Assembly: GCF_002798405.1 (NCBI RefSeq)
Contig: NZ_PGGV01000003.1
Coordinates: forward strand, 124,001-188,000
DNA from: Glycomyces xiaoerkulensis
Lineage (GTDB): Bacteria; Actinomycetota; Actinomycetes; Mycobacteriales; Micromonosporaceae
Reading direction: 5' to 3'
DNA length: 64,000 nucleotides
Shown: piece after piece, positions 49,721-58,772 of the stretch
How the letters are laid out: each line of letters opens with the position of its first letter
Position numbering within the stretch: the stretch's first letter is position 1
The notes under the pieces: model-generated
Seen by the model: only the letters and a program-made list of their open reading frames with translations
Told to the model about the DNA's origin: nothing
Database searches by the model: none
Translations under genes and position numbers: made by a program

Positions 49721-51661
49721 ATGCGACCGAGTGTGAAAGCGGTTGCTGCAATGGGTGCGGTAGGCCTGGCGGCCACCGTCACCTCCGCGGCACCGAGCCA
49801 GGCCCAGACCACCGGCGAAGTGTTCACCAGCGACTTCGAAACCGGGACCACCGAAGACTGGATCAGCCGCGGCAGCGCCGAACTCGAAGCCACCACCACC
49901 CGAGCCCACTCCGGCGACTACAGCCTGCTCACCACCGGCCGCACCGCCGGCTGGCACGGCCCGGCGTACAACCTCGAGGACATCCTCGAACCGCGAGCCC
50001 AGTACCGGTTCGAAGTCAGCGTCCGCCTCGCCGACGGCGAAGCCGAGGCCCCGATCGCGCTCACCATGCAGTCGACCCCCGAAAGCACCGGCGAGACCAC
50101 CTGGAACCAGGTCGCCTCGGCCGCTTCGGTCACCGACACCGAATGGGTCACCGTCAGCGGCGAGTACACCCCGCCCGAACCCGCCTTCGAGATGCAGTTC
50201 TACGTCGAAAGCGGCAGCGAGACCGCCGCTTACCACATCGACGACGTCGCGGTCACCATGATCCAACCCCCGCCGGACATCGACCTCCCGCCCGAAGCCG
50301 CCGCCACGGTGGACTTCGGCGACGACCGCCAGCGCATCGACGGCTTCGGATTCTCCCAGGCCTTCCAGCGAGCCGCGGTCATGAACGGCCTCAACGGACT
50401 CACCCCCGAACACCGGCAAGAGGTCCTCGACCTCCTGCTCGACCCCGAGACCGGCGCCGGATTCAGCATCCTCCGGCTCGGCATCGGCTCCTCCAGCGAG
50501 GACCCGTACGACCTGATGAAATCGATCCAACCCGAAGACCCGGGCGGACCCGACGCCGAACCACAATACGTCTGGGACGGCTACGACGGCGGCCAAGTCT
50601 GGCTGGCGCAGCAAGCCCAGGAGTACGGCGTCGACCGCTTCTACGCCGACGCCTGGAGCGCCCCCGGCTACATGAAGACCAACGGCGACGACGCGGGCGG
50701 CGGCGAACTGTGCGGCCTGCCGGGCACCGACTGCGACGCCGACTGGCGGCAGGCCTACGCCGACTACCTGATCCGATACGCCGAGTTCTACGAGCAGGAA
50801 GGCATCGAGATCACCGACATCGGGTTCACCAACGAACCCGACTACACCACCTCGTACGCGTCCATGCGGTTCGACTACGAGCAGATCAACGACTTCGTGC
50901 AGGTCATGGGCCCGACCATCGCCGAATCCGGGATCGACGCGGACCTGGTGTGCTGCGACTCCTTCGGCTGGGACGAGCAGACCGGCTACACCGAGGCCAT
51001 CGAGGCCGACCCCGAAGCCGCCCAATGGGTCGACATCCACGCCGGCCACAGCTACGCCTCGGCCTCGAACCACCCGCTGCCGACCGAGGCGACCACCTGG
51101 ATGTCGGAGTACGCGCTGTCGGCGAGCGAGGAGTTCAACCCCGCCTGGGACGCCGGAGGCGGCAATTCCGGACTGGCGCTGGCCAACCACATCCACGACA
51201 CCGTGGCGATGGGGGAGGTCAACGCCTACATCAGTTGGTTCGGCGCCTCGCTCAACAACACCGCCGCGCCGATCCAGCTCGACGGGGCCGACTACAACGT
51301 CTCCAAGCGCCTGTGGGCGACCGCGGCCTACAGCCGCTTCGTCCGGCCCGAGGCCCATCGGGTCGATGCCGGAACGGACGGGACGCTGCTGAAGATCTCG
51401 GCCTACCGCAACGCCGACGGCAGCCGGGTCGTCAACCTCATCAACAACCGCGACTCCCGGGCCGAAGTCGATCTCGATCTCGAGGGCGTCAAGCCCGGCA
51501 CCTGCATCGCGACGTACGTGACCGACGAGGACCACTCGCTGGAGGAGGTGGACGACTCGAGGTTCAACCGGTCCGGAACCACGGTCGAACTGCCGGCCCG
51601 GTCGCTGGTGACCCTGGAGATCGCCGCCTCGCCGCGCTGCGGCGGCATCCACGGCAGATAA
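49721..51661 (+). CDS. Secreted glycoside hydrolase family 30 enzyme with N-terminal CBM4/9-type module
   Basis: 646 residues. Signal peptide to about residue 29 (APSQAQ). Residues 35-180 form a carbohydrate-binding β-sandwich (DFETGTTEDWISRG, AYHIDDVAVTM). From about 195 the GH30 (β/α)8 barrel starts with DDRQRIDGFGFSQAFQR; the acid/base is Glu 372 in GFTNEPDYTT and the nucleophile Glu 463 in TWMSEYAL. A β-sandwich attached to the barrel ends the protein. GH30 enzymes cleave xylans (often glucuronoxylan) or glucans. GGAGG precedes ATG 49721. Regulation probably runs through the palindromes just upstream. Confidence 0.92.
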   Translation: MRPSVKAVAAMGAVGLAATVTSAAPSQAQTTGEVFTSDFETGTTEDWISRGSAELEATTTRAHSGDYSLLTTGRTAGWHGPAYNLEDILEPRAQYRFEVSVRLADGEAEAPIALTMQSTPESTGETTWNQVASAASVTDTEWVTVSGEYTPPEPAFEMQFYVESGSETAAYHIDDVAVTMIQPPPDIDLPPEAAATVDFGDDRQRIDGFGFSQAFQRAAVMNGLNGLTPEHRQEVLDLLLDPETGAGFSILRLGIGSSSEDPYDLMKSIQPEDPGGPDAEPQYVWDGYDGGQVWLAQQAQEYGVDRFYADAWSAPGYMKTNGDDAGGGELCGLPGTDCDADWRQAYADYLIRYAEFYEQEGIEITDIGFTNEPDYTTSYASMRFDYEQINDFVQVMGPTIAESGIDADLVCCDSFGWDEQTGYTEAIEADPEAAQWVDIHAGHSYASASNHPLPTEATTWMSEYALSASEEFNPAWDAGGGNSGLALANHIHDTVAMGEVNAYISWFGASLNNTAAPIQLDGADYNVSKRLWATAAYSRFVRPEAHRVDAGTDGTLLKISAYRNADGSRVVNLINNRDSRAEVDLDLEGVKPGTCIATYVTDEDHSLEEVDDSRFNRSGTTVELPARSLVTLEIAASPRCGGIHGR

Positions 51662-51704
51662 GGGCCGCCGCCGGGCACCGCTGCGCGGAGCCCGGCGACC
51701 GTCT

Positions 51705-51742
51705 CCGGGCCGGGAGCGGAGCATCGGCCGCTCCCGGCCCGG
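51705..51742 (+). terminator. 15-bp perfect hairpin after GH30
   Basis: CCGGGCCGGGAGCGG pairs with CCGCTCCCGGCCCGG across an 8-base loop, 44 bases after the GH30 stop. Confidence 0.7.
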
Positions 51743-51841
51743 TCCGCTCCCGATCGGCGCGAGACGATTTGGCGGGCGCGGCTCCGCAGCCGTAGGCTGG
51801 CTCGGCAATCACCGCTGGGCCGCCACCGGGAAAGGACCGGA

Positions 51842-52510
51842 ATGTTCGGGACCGTCGACCTCTGGACCTATCTCGGCGCCACCGTCGCGATCATCCTGCT
51901 GCCCGGCCCGAATTCGCTCTACGTCCTCTCGGTCGCCTCGCGGCGCGGGCGGCGCGCCGGGTTCGCCGCGGCCGCCGGCGTCTTCTGCGGCGACTCGGTG
52001 CTCATGGTCGCCTCGGCCGCGGGGCTGGCCTCGGTCTTCGCCGCCTCGCCGCTCCTGTACAACACCGTCCGCTGGGCCGGGGTGCTCTACCTGGCCTATC
52101 TCGCCTGCGGACTGATCGTCTCCGGCTGGAGGACCTGGCGCGCCGCACGGAGCGGCGTGATGCCCGGACCGGCCGGCGGCGCCGGGGCTGCCGTGGAGAC
52201 CGCGGTGCCCGCCGAGCGCCCGTATGTGCGGGCGCTGATCGCGAGCCTGCTCAACCCCAAGGCGATCCTGTTCTTCGTGGCCTTCTTCGTCCACTTCGTC
52301 GACCCCAACTACGCCTGGCCGGTCCTCAGCTACGGGGTCCTGTACGTGATCCTCCAGACCTGCTCGGTGCTCTACCTGTCGACGCTCATCGTCACCGGCG
52401 ACCGCCTCGCGACGCTGTTCCGGGAGCGCCGCCGCCTTGCGGCCGCCGGCAGCGGCCTGGTCGGCGCCGTCATGATCGGATTCGCGGCCAAGCTCGCCAC
52501 CAGCGGCTGA
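51842..52510 (+). CDS. LysE/RhtB-family amino-acid exporter
   Basis: 222 residues with six membrane helices. Helix 1 ends in the LysE hallmark LLPGPNSLYVLSVASRRGRRAG; VRWAGVLYLAYLACGL and SLLNPKAILFFVAFFVHFV follow, as in leucine/homoserine exporters. The family exports amino acids with the proton gradient. GGAAAGGACCGGA leads into ATG 51842. It is a single gene; the substrate is unresolved. Confidence 0.9.
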   Translation: MFGTVDLWTYLGATVAIILLPGPNSLYVLSVASRRGRRAGFAAAAGVFCGDSVLMVASAAGLASVFAASPLLYNTVRWAGVLYLAYLACGLIVSGWRTWRAARSGVMPGPAGGAGAAVETAVPAERPYVRALIASLLNPKAILFFVAFFVHFVDPNYAWPVLSYGVLYVILQTCSVLYLSTLIVTGDRLATLFRERRRLAAAGSGLVGAVMIGFAAKLATSG

Positions 52511-53164
52511 GGCGGCCCGGCCGCGGTACTACCGGGGACCCGATGCGAAGGGACCCAACACCCCCGTGCCAGCGATGTTCACGCCGGTGCAGTTGCGCGA
52601 GAACCGTACTGGAATCGAGGCGGGCACGCGCTGAAGTTCTCATGAGGTGAAGGCGGTCCGTGTCCCCGGAAGTCAGGGCGGTCACCGAGACCGAACATAT
52701 GGTCGGGCAGCGGCGGCGCAAGAGATGAGTCCGTCGAACCGGTGATCCGCGACTCCGGACGACCGGTCGCCTGAATGCCCTGAATCGCTAGCAGACAGCA
52801 CGGGGGCCGGTGGAAAAAATTGGAAAAACACGCTAAGCTATCCATTATCGTCGTCGCGCGATTAATTGTCCATCGCTGATCTAACCGGTCGGCCGGATGG
52901 TTCTAGCTGGGTAAACGATGCTCATGTGTACTCATTTCTCCATGGATACCTGTGTGCAAAAATGTCATTACAGTGTCGCATGAGGATGGACAAATTCTGG
53001 ATTCACACCATTGATCAATGGCGCCTGAAGCGTTAAAGTATTGAAATACACGCATATGAGTCGGTGTTGTCGAACCCGCCCGCGGAGCGCTCCGACCAAG
53101 GCGTCGCTCCAGTGCCCATGCGCCCCATTCCCATTCCCCCTCAAGACAGGAGAGGTGGGCAGTC
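52511..53164. other. 654-base AT-richer intergenic region
   Basis: The longest non-coding stretch in the window and clearly richer in A and T than its surroundings, especially 52810-53060. I find no supported gene on either strand. It holds the palindrome CCATTGATCAATGG (53009-53022) and several TATTNT- or TAANNT-like hexamers, so it is likely the regulatory region of the peroxidase gene, possibly with horizontally acquired sequence. A small RNA cannot be excluded. Confidence 0.5.
53009..53022. promoter_or_regulatory. Perfect 14-bp palindrome upstream of the haem peroxidase gene
   Basis: CCATTGATCAATGG lies 143 bases before the peroxidase start in an AT-rich stretch and looks like a dimeric-repressor operator. 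It shares the core TTGATCAA with the site at 33920-33927, which may be chance. Confidence 0.45.
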
Positions 53165-54751
53165 ATGGCTGCACATCAGGCAATGCACTCTTCAAACCGA
53201 CGGCGCGAGCGTGCTCGCGCGCAATTCTCCCGACGGCGTTTCCTGACCGGACTCGGAGCCGGGGCCGCCGGCGCCGTCGGGCTCGGTGCCACCGGGGTGG
53301 CGCAGGCGCAGGCCCCGTCCCCGTCGGGCCCGGGCGTCCTCCAGACCCCGGCGGACCGGTTCGCCCGGATGTACCCGAACCTCGGCCCTTACCTCCAGGC
53401 GACTGACCAGGCTCGAGCCGCCATGATGGCCATCGGCGAACCCGGCGGCGTCATGGACGCGAACGACGACCTCGAGGCCGGGCCGGTGGAGCTGATCACC
53501 AACCCCGACCTCCGCGTGAACAACCCGGACAACCCGAACCACACCGCGGGCGTCCACTTTTTCGGGCAGTTCCTCGACCACGACATGACCTTCGACCTGA
53601 CCTCGCCGCTCGGCGTCCCGACGCCGCCGGAGGACTCGCCGAACTCCCGGACCCCGGCGTTCGACCTGGACTCGATCTACGGCGGTGGACCCGACGTCGA
53701 CCCGGAGTTCTACGAGTCCGACGGGCGGCGGCTGCGGATCGAGTCCGGTGGCCTGTTCGAGGACATTCCGCGAGAGGCCGACGGCAGCCCGATCATCGCC
53801 GACTTCCGCAACGACGAGCATGCGATCATCTCGGGCCTGCACGCGGCGTTCATCATGTTCCACAACAATGTGGTCCGGATGCTGGAGAGCCAGGGCTTCG
53901 GCGGTGACGTGTTCGCCGAGGCGAGGCGCCTGGTCACATGGCACTACCAGTGGCTGATCGTCCACACCTTCCTGCCGCTGTTCATCGGTCAGGCGATGGT
54001 GGACGACATCGCGCAGAACGGCCGCCGGTTCTATACACCCGATCCGGGGCCGACACCGATCCCGGTCGAGTTCCAGGTCGCCTACCGCTTCGGCCACAGC
54101 ATGGTCAGGCCGTCGTACCGGCTGAACCAGACCGGGGACGGTGGCGAGCCGTTCTTCGGGTTCATCTTCGATCCGGCCGCCGAGGGCCAGGACGACCCCG
54201 ACGACCTGCGCGGGAACGCGCGGGCGCCGCGGCGGTTCGTGGGCTGGGAGACGTTCTTCGACTTCGGTGACGGAGCGGTCAGGCAGAACAAGCGGATCGA
54301 CACTACGATCTCCACGCCGCTGTTCCAGTTGCCGCTGCTGGCGATCCCGACCTTCGACGAACCGGTCGCACTGCCGCAGCGGAACCTGCTGCGGCACTTG
54401 ACCTGGAGCGTCCCGTCCGGACAGCAGATCGCACAGTGGATGGGCGAGCGGTGGATCCATCTCCAGGACGAGATGGGGCCGTACGGCCTGGGTCTGGAGA
54501 ATCAGACGCCGCTGTGGTTCTACGTCCTCGCCGAGGCCGAAAGGGACGCCGACGGCCTTACGCTCGGACCCGCCGGCGGACGGATCGTCGGCGAGGTGTT
54601 CTTCGGCCTGTTGGAGCTGGACCCCAGTTCCTATCTGGCGGCCGAGCCCGACTGGGAGCCGACCCTGCCGAGCCAGACGCCGGGCGACTTCCTGATCCAG
54701 GACCTGCTCCGGTTCGCCGGAGTCGATCCCGAAAGCCGGGGTCTGTTGTAG
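53165..54751 (+). CDS. Tat-exported animal-type haem peroxidase
   Basis: 528 residues. The N-terminus has the twin-arginine motif SRRRFLTGLGAG and an Ala-cleavage site (VAQAQA, about residue 49), so it is exported folded. Haem-peroxidase features follow: distal His 139 in FGQFLDHDMTFD, the conserved NDEHAIISGLHAAFIMFHN helix, and proximal His 311 in YRFGHSMVRPSY. The cyclooxygenase-type peroxidase family oxidises halides, phenols or lipids with hydrogen peroxide. AGGAGAGG lies ahead of ATG 53165. It stands alone behind a long AT-rich leader and converges on cydB. Confidence 0.93.
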   Translation: MAAHQAMHSSNRRRERARAQFSRRRFLTGLGAGAAGAVGLGATGVAQAQAPSPSGPGVLQTPADRFARMYPNLGPYLQATDQARAAMMAIGEPGGVMDANDDLEAGPVELITNPDLRVNNPDNPNHTAGVHFFGQFLDHDMTFDLTSPLGVPTPPEDSPNSRTPAFDLDSIYGGGPDVDPEFYESDGRRLRIESGGLFEDIPREADGSPIIADFRNDEHAIISGLHAAFIMFHNNVVRMLESQGFGGDVFAEARRLVTWHYQWLIVHTFLPLFIGQAMVDDIAQNGRRFYTPDPGPTPIPVEFQVAYRFGHSMVRPSYRLNQTGDGGEPFFGFIFDPAAEGQDDPDDLRGNARAPRRFVGWETFFDFGDGAVRQNKRIDTTISTPLFQLPLLAIPTFDEPVALPQRNLLRHLTWSVPSGQQIAQWMGERWIHLQDEMGPYGLGLENQTPLWFYVLAEAERDADGLTLGPAGGRIVGEVFFGLLELDPSSYLAAEPDWEPTLPSQTPGDFLIQDLLRFAGVDPESRGLL

Positions 54752-54765
54752 CGTTCCGGATTGCG

Positions 54766-54788
54766 CGTCCCGCACGTCCTGCGGGACG
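54766..54788. terminator. Hairpin between convergent peroxidase and cydB genes
   Basis: CGTCCCGCA and TGCGGGACG form a perfect 9-bp stem with a 5-base loop, 15 bases after the peroxidase stop and 55 bases after the cydB stop on the other strand. Confidence 0.6.
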
Positions 54789-54842
54789 GGCACCGGACTC
54801 CCCGGGCACTACCTGGCAACCTGCGTGGTCAACCGCGGCAGC

Positions 54843-55853
54843 TCAGTGTTCATGGTCGCCGGCCCACTGCGACGACTGGGTCAGGTAGAACAGATAGCCC
54901 AGCGCCGGACCGACCACCACTGCGGCGACGCCTACCGCCACCAGCAGCCCCTGCAGGGTCGTCCTCGCGCCGGCGGCCTCGCCGATCGTGGTCTCGCCCA
55001 CCAGAAGCCAGGGGTACTGACCCAGGCCCCAGCCGGCGACCACGGCGGCCACCGCGACCACGGCCGTGAACCGGGCGATGCCGTACCGGCGGCGCAGCAG
55101 CAGCGCCAGCGTGGCGACGCCGCCGAGAGCCGAGGCCGCCATGAGCGGCCACGCCCGGACGGTGAGACCGGCTCCGAGCGCCGGAGCGTCCCGCGCCACC
55201 GGCACGAGCGAGGCGAACACCGCCGCGCCGGTGGCGGCACCGACCGCGAGCGTCCGCGTCCGCAGTCGTTCGGCCAGCGCGGTACTGCCGCTGCGTGCGG
55301 CCTCGGCGTTCAGGAAGGTGCCTGCCAGGAATGCACCGGTGCCGACCGCGACGGCCCCGATCAGCAGGGGAGTGGGGGCCAGCCACGACGACCACGGGTC
55401 GCCGTGGCCGTCGGCCGGCACCCGGCCCGAGGCGAGAGCGCCCGCAACGGTGCCGAGGAAGAACGGGGCCACCACCGACGAGGCCGCGAAGACGGCGCCG
55501 AACAGGCGAGCCTGTCCCAGCGTCTCGGCGTACTTGCGGAACGCGAAGCCAGCGCCGCGAAGCACGATCCCGGTCAGGGCCGCTACGAGCGGCATGTACA
55601 GCGTCGTCATGGCCGCCGCGAAGGTCTCGGGGAACGCGGTCCACCACATGACCAGCACATAGATCAGCCAGACGTGGTTGGCCTCCCAGACCGGTCCGAT
55701 GCTGCGGTCGATCAGGGTGCGCATGCCCGCGCCGCGTCGGCTGCCCCCGGCGGTGAGGTCCCAGAACCCCGACCCGAAGTCGGCGCCGCCGAGCACGGCG
55801 TAGGCGACGACGCCGGCGAATAGGGCGCACGCGACCACTACTTCCAGGCTCAT
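54843..55853 (-). CDS. cydB: Cytochrome bd ubiquinol oxidase subunit II
   Basis: 336 residues with about eight membrane helices. The CydB start (ALFAGVVAYAVLGGADFGSG) is followed by RSIGPVWEANHVWLIYVLVMWW and ETFAAAMTTLYMPLVAALTG, the conserved block near the quinol face. It forms the oxidase with CydA, reducing oxygen to water with high affinity. The gene overlaps cydA (ATGA). The cydDC exporter genes that often follow are absent here. Confidence 0.96.
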   Translation of the reverse strand: MSLEVVVACALFAGVVAYAVLGGADFGSGFWDLTAGGSRRGAGMRTLIDRSIGPVWEANHVWLIYVLVMWWTAFPETFAAAMTTLYMPLVAALTGIVLRGAGFAFRKYAETLGQARLFGAVFAASSVVAPFFLGTVAGALASGRVPADGHGDPWSSWLAPTPLLIGAVAVGTGAFLAGTFLNAEAARSGSTALAERLRTRTLAVGAATGAAVFASLVPVARDAPALGAGLTVRAWPLMAASALGGVATLALLLRRRYGIARFTAVVAVAAVVAGWGLGQYPWLLVGETTIGEAAGARTTLQGLLVAVGVAAVVVGPALGYLFYLTQSSQWAGDHEH

Positions 55854-57271
55854 CGCTCCGCCTCCCCGTTTCCGTCGGCGGCCAGGGCCGACCGGGGCCC
55901 GTACGGACTCGGCAGGTCGGACTCGCCCGTGCGCCAGCGCCGGGCCATCGACCGCAGCACGACCACGGCTCCGACCGTCATGGCCCCGTAGCCGATCGTG
56001 GAGGCGGCGAGCATCCACCACAGTCCGGCGGCGTGGTTCCCGGCCGCGTCGACCGTCCGCATGACGCCGTGGACGACCCACGGTTGGCGGCCTACCTCGG
56101 TGGCGATCCAACCGGCCTCCAGGGCCACGACCGCCAGCGGTCCGCCGATCGCGGCGAACCGCAGGAACCAGCGCCGCTCGAGGAGGTCTCTGCCCCTCCA
56201 GCGGGCGAACCAGTACAGCAGCACCGCGAGCATCAGGAGTATGCCGATGCCGATCATGGTCTGGAACGCCCAGTGGGTGAGGTTGACCGGCGGATGGTCT
56301 TCGGCCGGGATCGTGTCGAGTCCGGGTACCGGGGCGCTCGGCGAGTTCCGGGCGAGCAGCGAGCCGAGGTAGGGGATGTCGAGCGAGCCGGTTACCTCCC
56401 CGTCGGTGTAGACACCGCCGATTCGCAGCGGTGCAGGGCTCTCGGTGGTTTCGGCCAGCTCGAACGCGGCGAGCTTGGCCGGTTGCCGCTCGTCCAGTCC
56501 GGCGCCGAGGATGTGGCCCGCGAACGGCTGTGCCACCGCGGCGACGGTGGCGAAGACGAACGGCACCGTGAAGCCGAGTCGGTGGTGGGTGTCGCGGCGG
56601 CCGCGCAGCATCCCGACCGCGTACACGCCGGCGATGGAGAAGCCGACGACCATGTAGGCCGCCACCCACATGTGGGCGAACTGCAGGGCGGCGTGGCCGT
56701 TGAACAGCACCGACCACGGTCGGACGTCGACGACTTCGCCGTCGAGGATCCGGAAGCCGGTCGGGGCGTTCATCCAGGCGTTGACCGCGATGACGCAGTA
56801 GGTGCCGATGACGCCGGTGACCGCCATCGGCAGCACCATGAGCAGGTGGAGGCGCTGCGGCATGCGGCCCCATCCGTAGAGGTAGATGCCGAGGAAGATC
56901 GCCTCGAGGAAGAACGCGAGGCCTTCGAAGGCGAACGGCAGGCCGAGTACGTCGCCGAAGGTGCCCATCAGGCCCGGCCACAGCAGGCCCATCTCGAAGC
57001 TGAGCACCGTGCCGGACACGACGCCGACGGCGAACAGCACCGCTGAGACCTTGGCCCATCGCTTGGCGAGTTCGAGGGCGACCGGGTCGCGTCGGCGGAT
57101 GCCCCGCAGGTGCATCACGAAGATCATGGCGGGGAAGGCGACTCCGAAGCAGGCGAGCACGATGTGCCAGCCCAGGGACAGCGCCATCTGCTGGCGGGCC
57201 GGGAGCAGGCCCGCGGGGTCGGCGGCCGAGGCCGCCTCGGAAAGATGCGGGACGAAATCGGCGGGTGACAT
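55850..57271 (-). CDS. cydA: Cytochrome bd ubiquinol oxidase subunit I
   Basis: 473 residues. Haem ligand His 36 lies in SLGWHIVLACFG; LLWPGLMGTFGDVLGLPFAFEG, NGHAALQFAHMW with a second His, and GRQPWVVHGVMRT are classic CydA. The Q loop (about 255-320) is of the short type. It transfers electrons from quinol to the haem b595/d site. A Rex operator lies 40 bases upstream of ATG 57271, so expression should rise when NADH accumulates under oxygen limitation. Confidence 0.96.
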   Translation of the reverse strand: MSPADFVPHLSEAASAADPAGLLPARQQMALSLGWHIVLACFGVAFPAMIFVMHLRGIRRRDPVALELAKRWAKVSAVLFAVGVVSGTVLSFEMGLLWPGLMGTFGDVLGLPFAFEGLAFFLEAIFLGIYLYGWGRMPQRLHLLMVLPMAVTGVIGTYCVIAVNAWMNAPTGFRILDGEVVDVRPWSVLFNGHAALQFAHMWVAAYMVVGFSIAGVYAVGMLRGRRDTHHRLGFTVPFVFATVAAVAQPFAGHILGAGLDERQPAKLAAFELAETTESPAPLRIGGVYTDGEVTGSLDIPYLGSLLARNSPSAPVPGLDTIPAEDHPPVNLTHWAFQTMIGIGILLMLAVLLYWFARWRGRDLLERRWFLRFAAIGGPLAVVALEAGWIATEVGRQPWVVHGVMRTVDAAGNHAAGLWWMLAASTIGYGAMTVGAVVVLRSMARRWRTGESDLPSPYGPRSALAADGNGEAER

Positions 57272-57287
57272 GCCTTCAAGCTACGTC

Positions 57288-57299
57288 TGAACATGTTCA
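57288..57299. promoter_or_regulatory. 12-bp palindrome TGAACATGTTCA before cydA
   Basis: Perfect palindrome between the Rex site and the cydA start codon. It could be a second operator in the cydAB leader; the regulator is unknown. Confidence 0.45.
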
Positions 57300-57310
57300 A
57301 AAACCGTTGC

Positions 57311-57328
57311 TTGTGAATGCTTTCACAA
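57311..57328. promoter_or_regulatory. Rex operator upstream of cydAB
   Basis: TTGTGAA-TGCT-TTCACAA matches the actinobacterial Rex consensus (TTGTGAA-N4-TTCACAA) at every fixed position, with C and G extending the arms to 8 bp. Rex represses cydAB when NAD+/NADH is high, as established in Streptomyces. Confidence 0.88.
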
Positions 57329-57471
57329 GGATCAGTCCACCCGGCTCGGAGAGAGGCCACCCACCCGCCACCCGCGTTCACGACCTCGCAAGGCAATACA
57401 GCGCGCGGAGCCCGCTCAGGTTCCAACCGCTCTGCGCCCCAACGGCACGGATCTATGGCAGCATCGGCGCC

Positions 57472-58089
57472 ATGGAATACGAAGCGGTCAAGGGGGACCT
57501 CCGTCGCGCCTACGACGCCCGTGCCGAAACGCGCGAGCAGATGGACGACGCCGACTGGAAGCACCGGGAGCGCTCCGGCTTCGCGGACCGGATCCGCGCG
57601 GCCGGGGCTTCGCGCCTGCTGGAGATCGGCGCCGGGCACGGCGTGAGCGGCCGCTACTTCGCCGACCGGGGCCTCGAGGTCACCTGCGTCGACCTCTCGG
57701 CCGAACTGGTCGGCCGCTGCCGCGCCAAGGGGCTCGACGCCCGCGTGATGGACTTCGGCGATCTGGAGTTCGACGACGGCGCCTTCGACGCCGTGTTCGG
57801 CATGAACTGCCTGCTGCACGTCCCCCGGGCCGACCTCTCCGGCGTCCTGGACGAAATCGAGCGGGTGCTCGCCCCCGGCGGCCTGTTCTACTGGGGCAAG
57901 TACGGCGGCAAGGACTCCGAGGGCGTCTACCCCGACGACACCTACGAACCGAAGCGCTTCTTCGCGCTGATGACGGCCGAGACCATCGAGCGGATCGCCG
58001 CCGAGCGCTTCGAAGTGCTCGAGATGAGCGTGCGCGAGCCCGACTACACCGGGCTCGATTTCCACGGCCTGGTGCTGCGGCGGCGCTGA
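57472..58089 (+). CDS. Class I SAM-dependent methyltransferase
   Basis: 205 residues. Motif I LLEIGAGHGVSGRYFADRG, then VTCVDLSAELVGRC for the ribose-binding acidic residue, DAVFGMNCLLHVPRADL, and VLAPGGLFYWGKYGG complete the Rossmann methyltransferase pattern. No substrate domain is recognised. The start is ATG 57472. It is divergent from cydA across 200 bases that hold the Rex site, so read-across regulation is possible but unproven. Confidence 0.9.
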   Translation: MEYEAVKGDLRRAYDARAETREQMDDADWKHRERSGFADRIRAAGASRLLEIGAGHGVSGRYFADRGLEVTCVDLSAELVGRCRAKGLDARVMDFGDLEFDDGAFDAVFGMNCLLHVPRADLSGVLDEIERVLAPGGLFYWGKYGGKDSEGVYPDDTYEPKRFFALMTAETIERIAAERFEVLEMSVREPDYTGLDFHGLVLRRR

Positions 58090-58205
58090 CCCGAAGGAAC
58101 GGCGACCCCTATCGGACGTGGCTGAGGTTACACTTCCGGGACAGCCGGGCGGGGCCGCCCCGGGGCCACGCCCTGACCCTTGTTTCCCTCGACAAAGGAA
58201 GAGCC

Positions 58206-58742
58206 ATGTCGGCAGAGCTGTCCCAGATCGCCGAGCTGATCGCCACCGGCAACGACGGGCGCATGTACGCCACCGAGCCCGAGAAGCTGCGGCGGCTCCT
58301 CGAGCTCGTGTTGGCGCGCGAGTCCGGGCTGTCCCAACCCGATCTGCGCCAGGTCGGCGTCGGACTGATCGCCGTGGGGGAGTACCCGCGAGCCCAGCGG
58401 ATCCTCGACCGGGCCCTGTCCCGGGCCGATTCACCCAGGCAATCGGTCGCTGCGCTGATCAACCTGGCCGACGCCCACCGGTACGCCGGCGATCTGGCCG
58501 GCGCCGAGCCGAAGTACACCGAGGCCATCGAACAGGCCCGCACGGCCTGCCCGGACCTGCTGCACTTCGCGCTGCAGCACTACGGCAAGCACCTGCTCGA
58601 CGCCCGCAGGCCCAAGCGGGCCGCCGAGGTGCTCGAACAGGTCCTCAAGATGCGCCGCAGGCTCGGCGACAACGCCCTGACCGCCTCCACCCGGGAGGCG
58701 CTCAACCTGGCCCGCGCCGCCACCGGGCGGCGCGCGGTCTAG
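58206..58742 (+). CDS. Tetratricopeptide-repeat protein
   Basis: 178 residues. Three or four TPR helical pairs are visible from residue 50 (GVGLIAVGEYPRAQRILDRAL, INLADAHRYAGDLAGAEPKY, KRAAEVLEQVLKMRRRLGD). There is no catalytic domain, signal or membrane segment, so it is probably a protein-interaction module in the cytoplasm. AAAGGA precedes ATG 58206. The partner is unknown. Confidence 0.82.
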   Translation: MSAELSQIAELIATGNDGRMYATEPEKLRRLLELVLARESGLSQPDLRQVGVGLIAVGEYPRAQRILDRALSRADSPRQSVAALINLADAHRYAGDLAGAEPKYTEAIEQARTACPDLLHFALQHYGKHLLDARRPKRAAEVLEQVLKMRRRLGDNALTASTREALNLARAATGRRAV

Positions 58743-58772
58743 CGAAGGGACTCCGGCCGTCGACGAGCGTCA

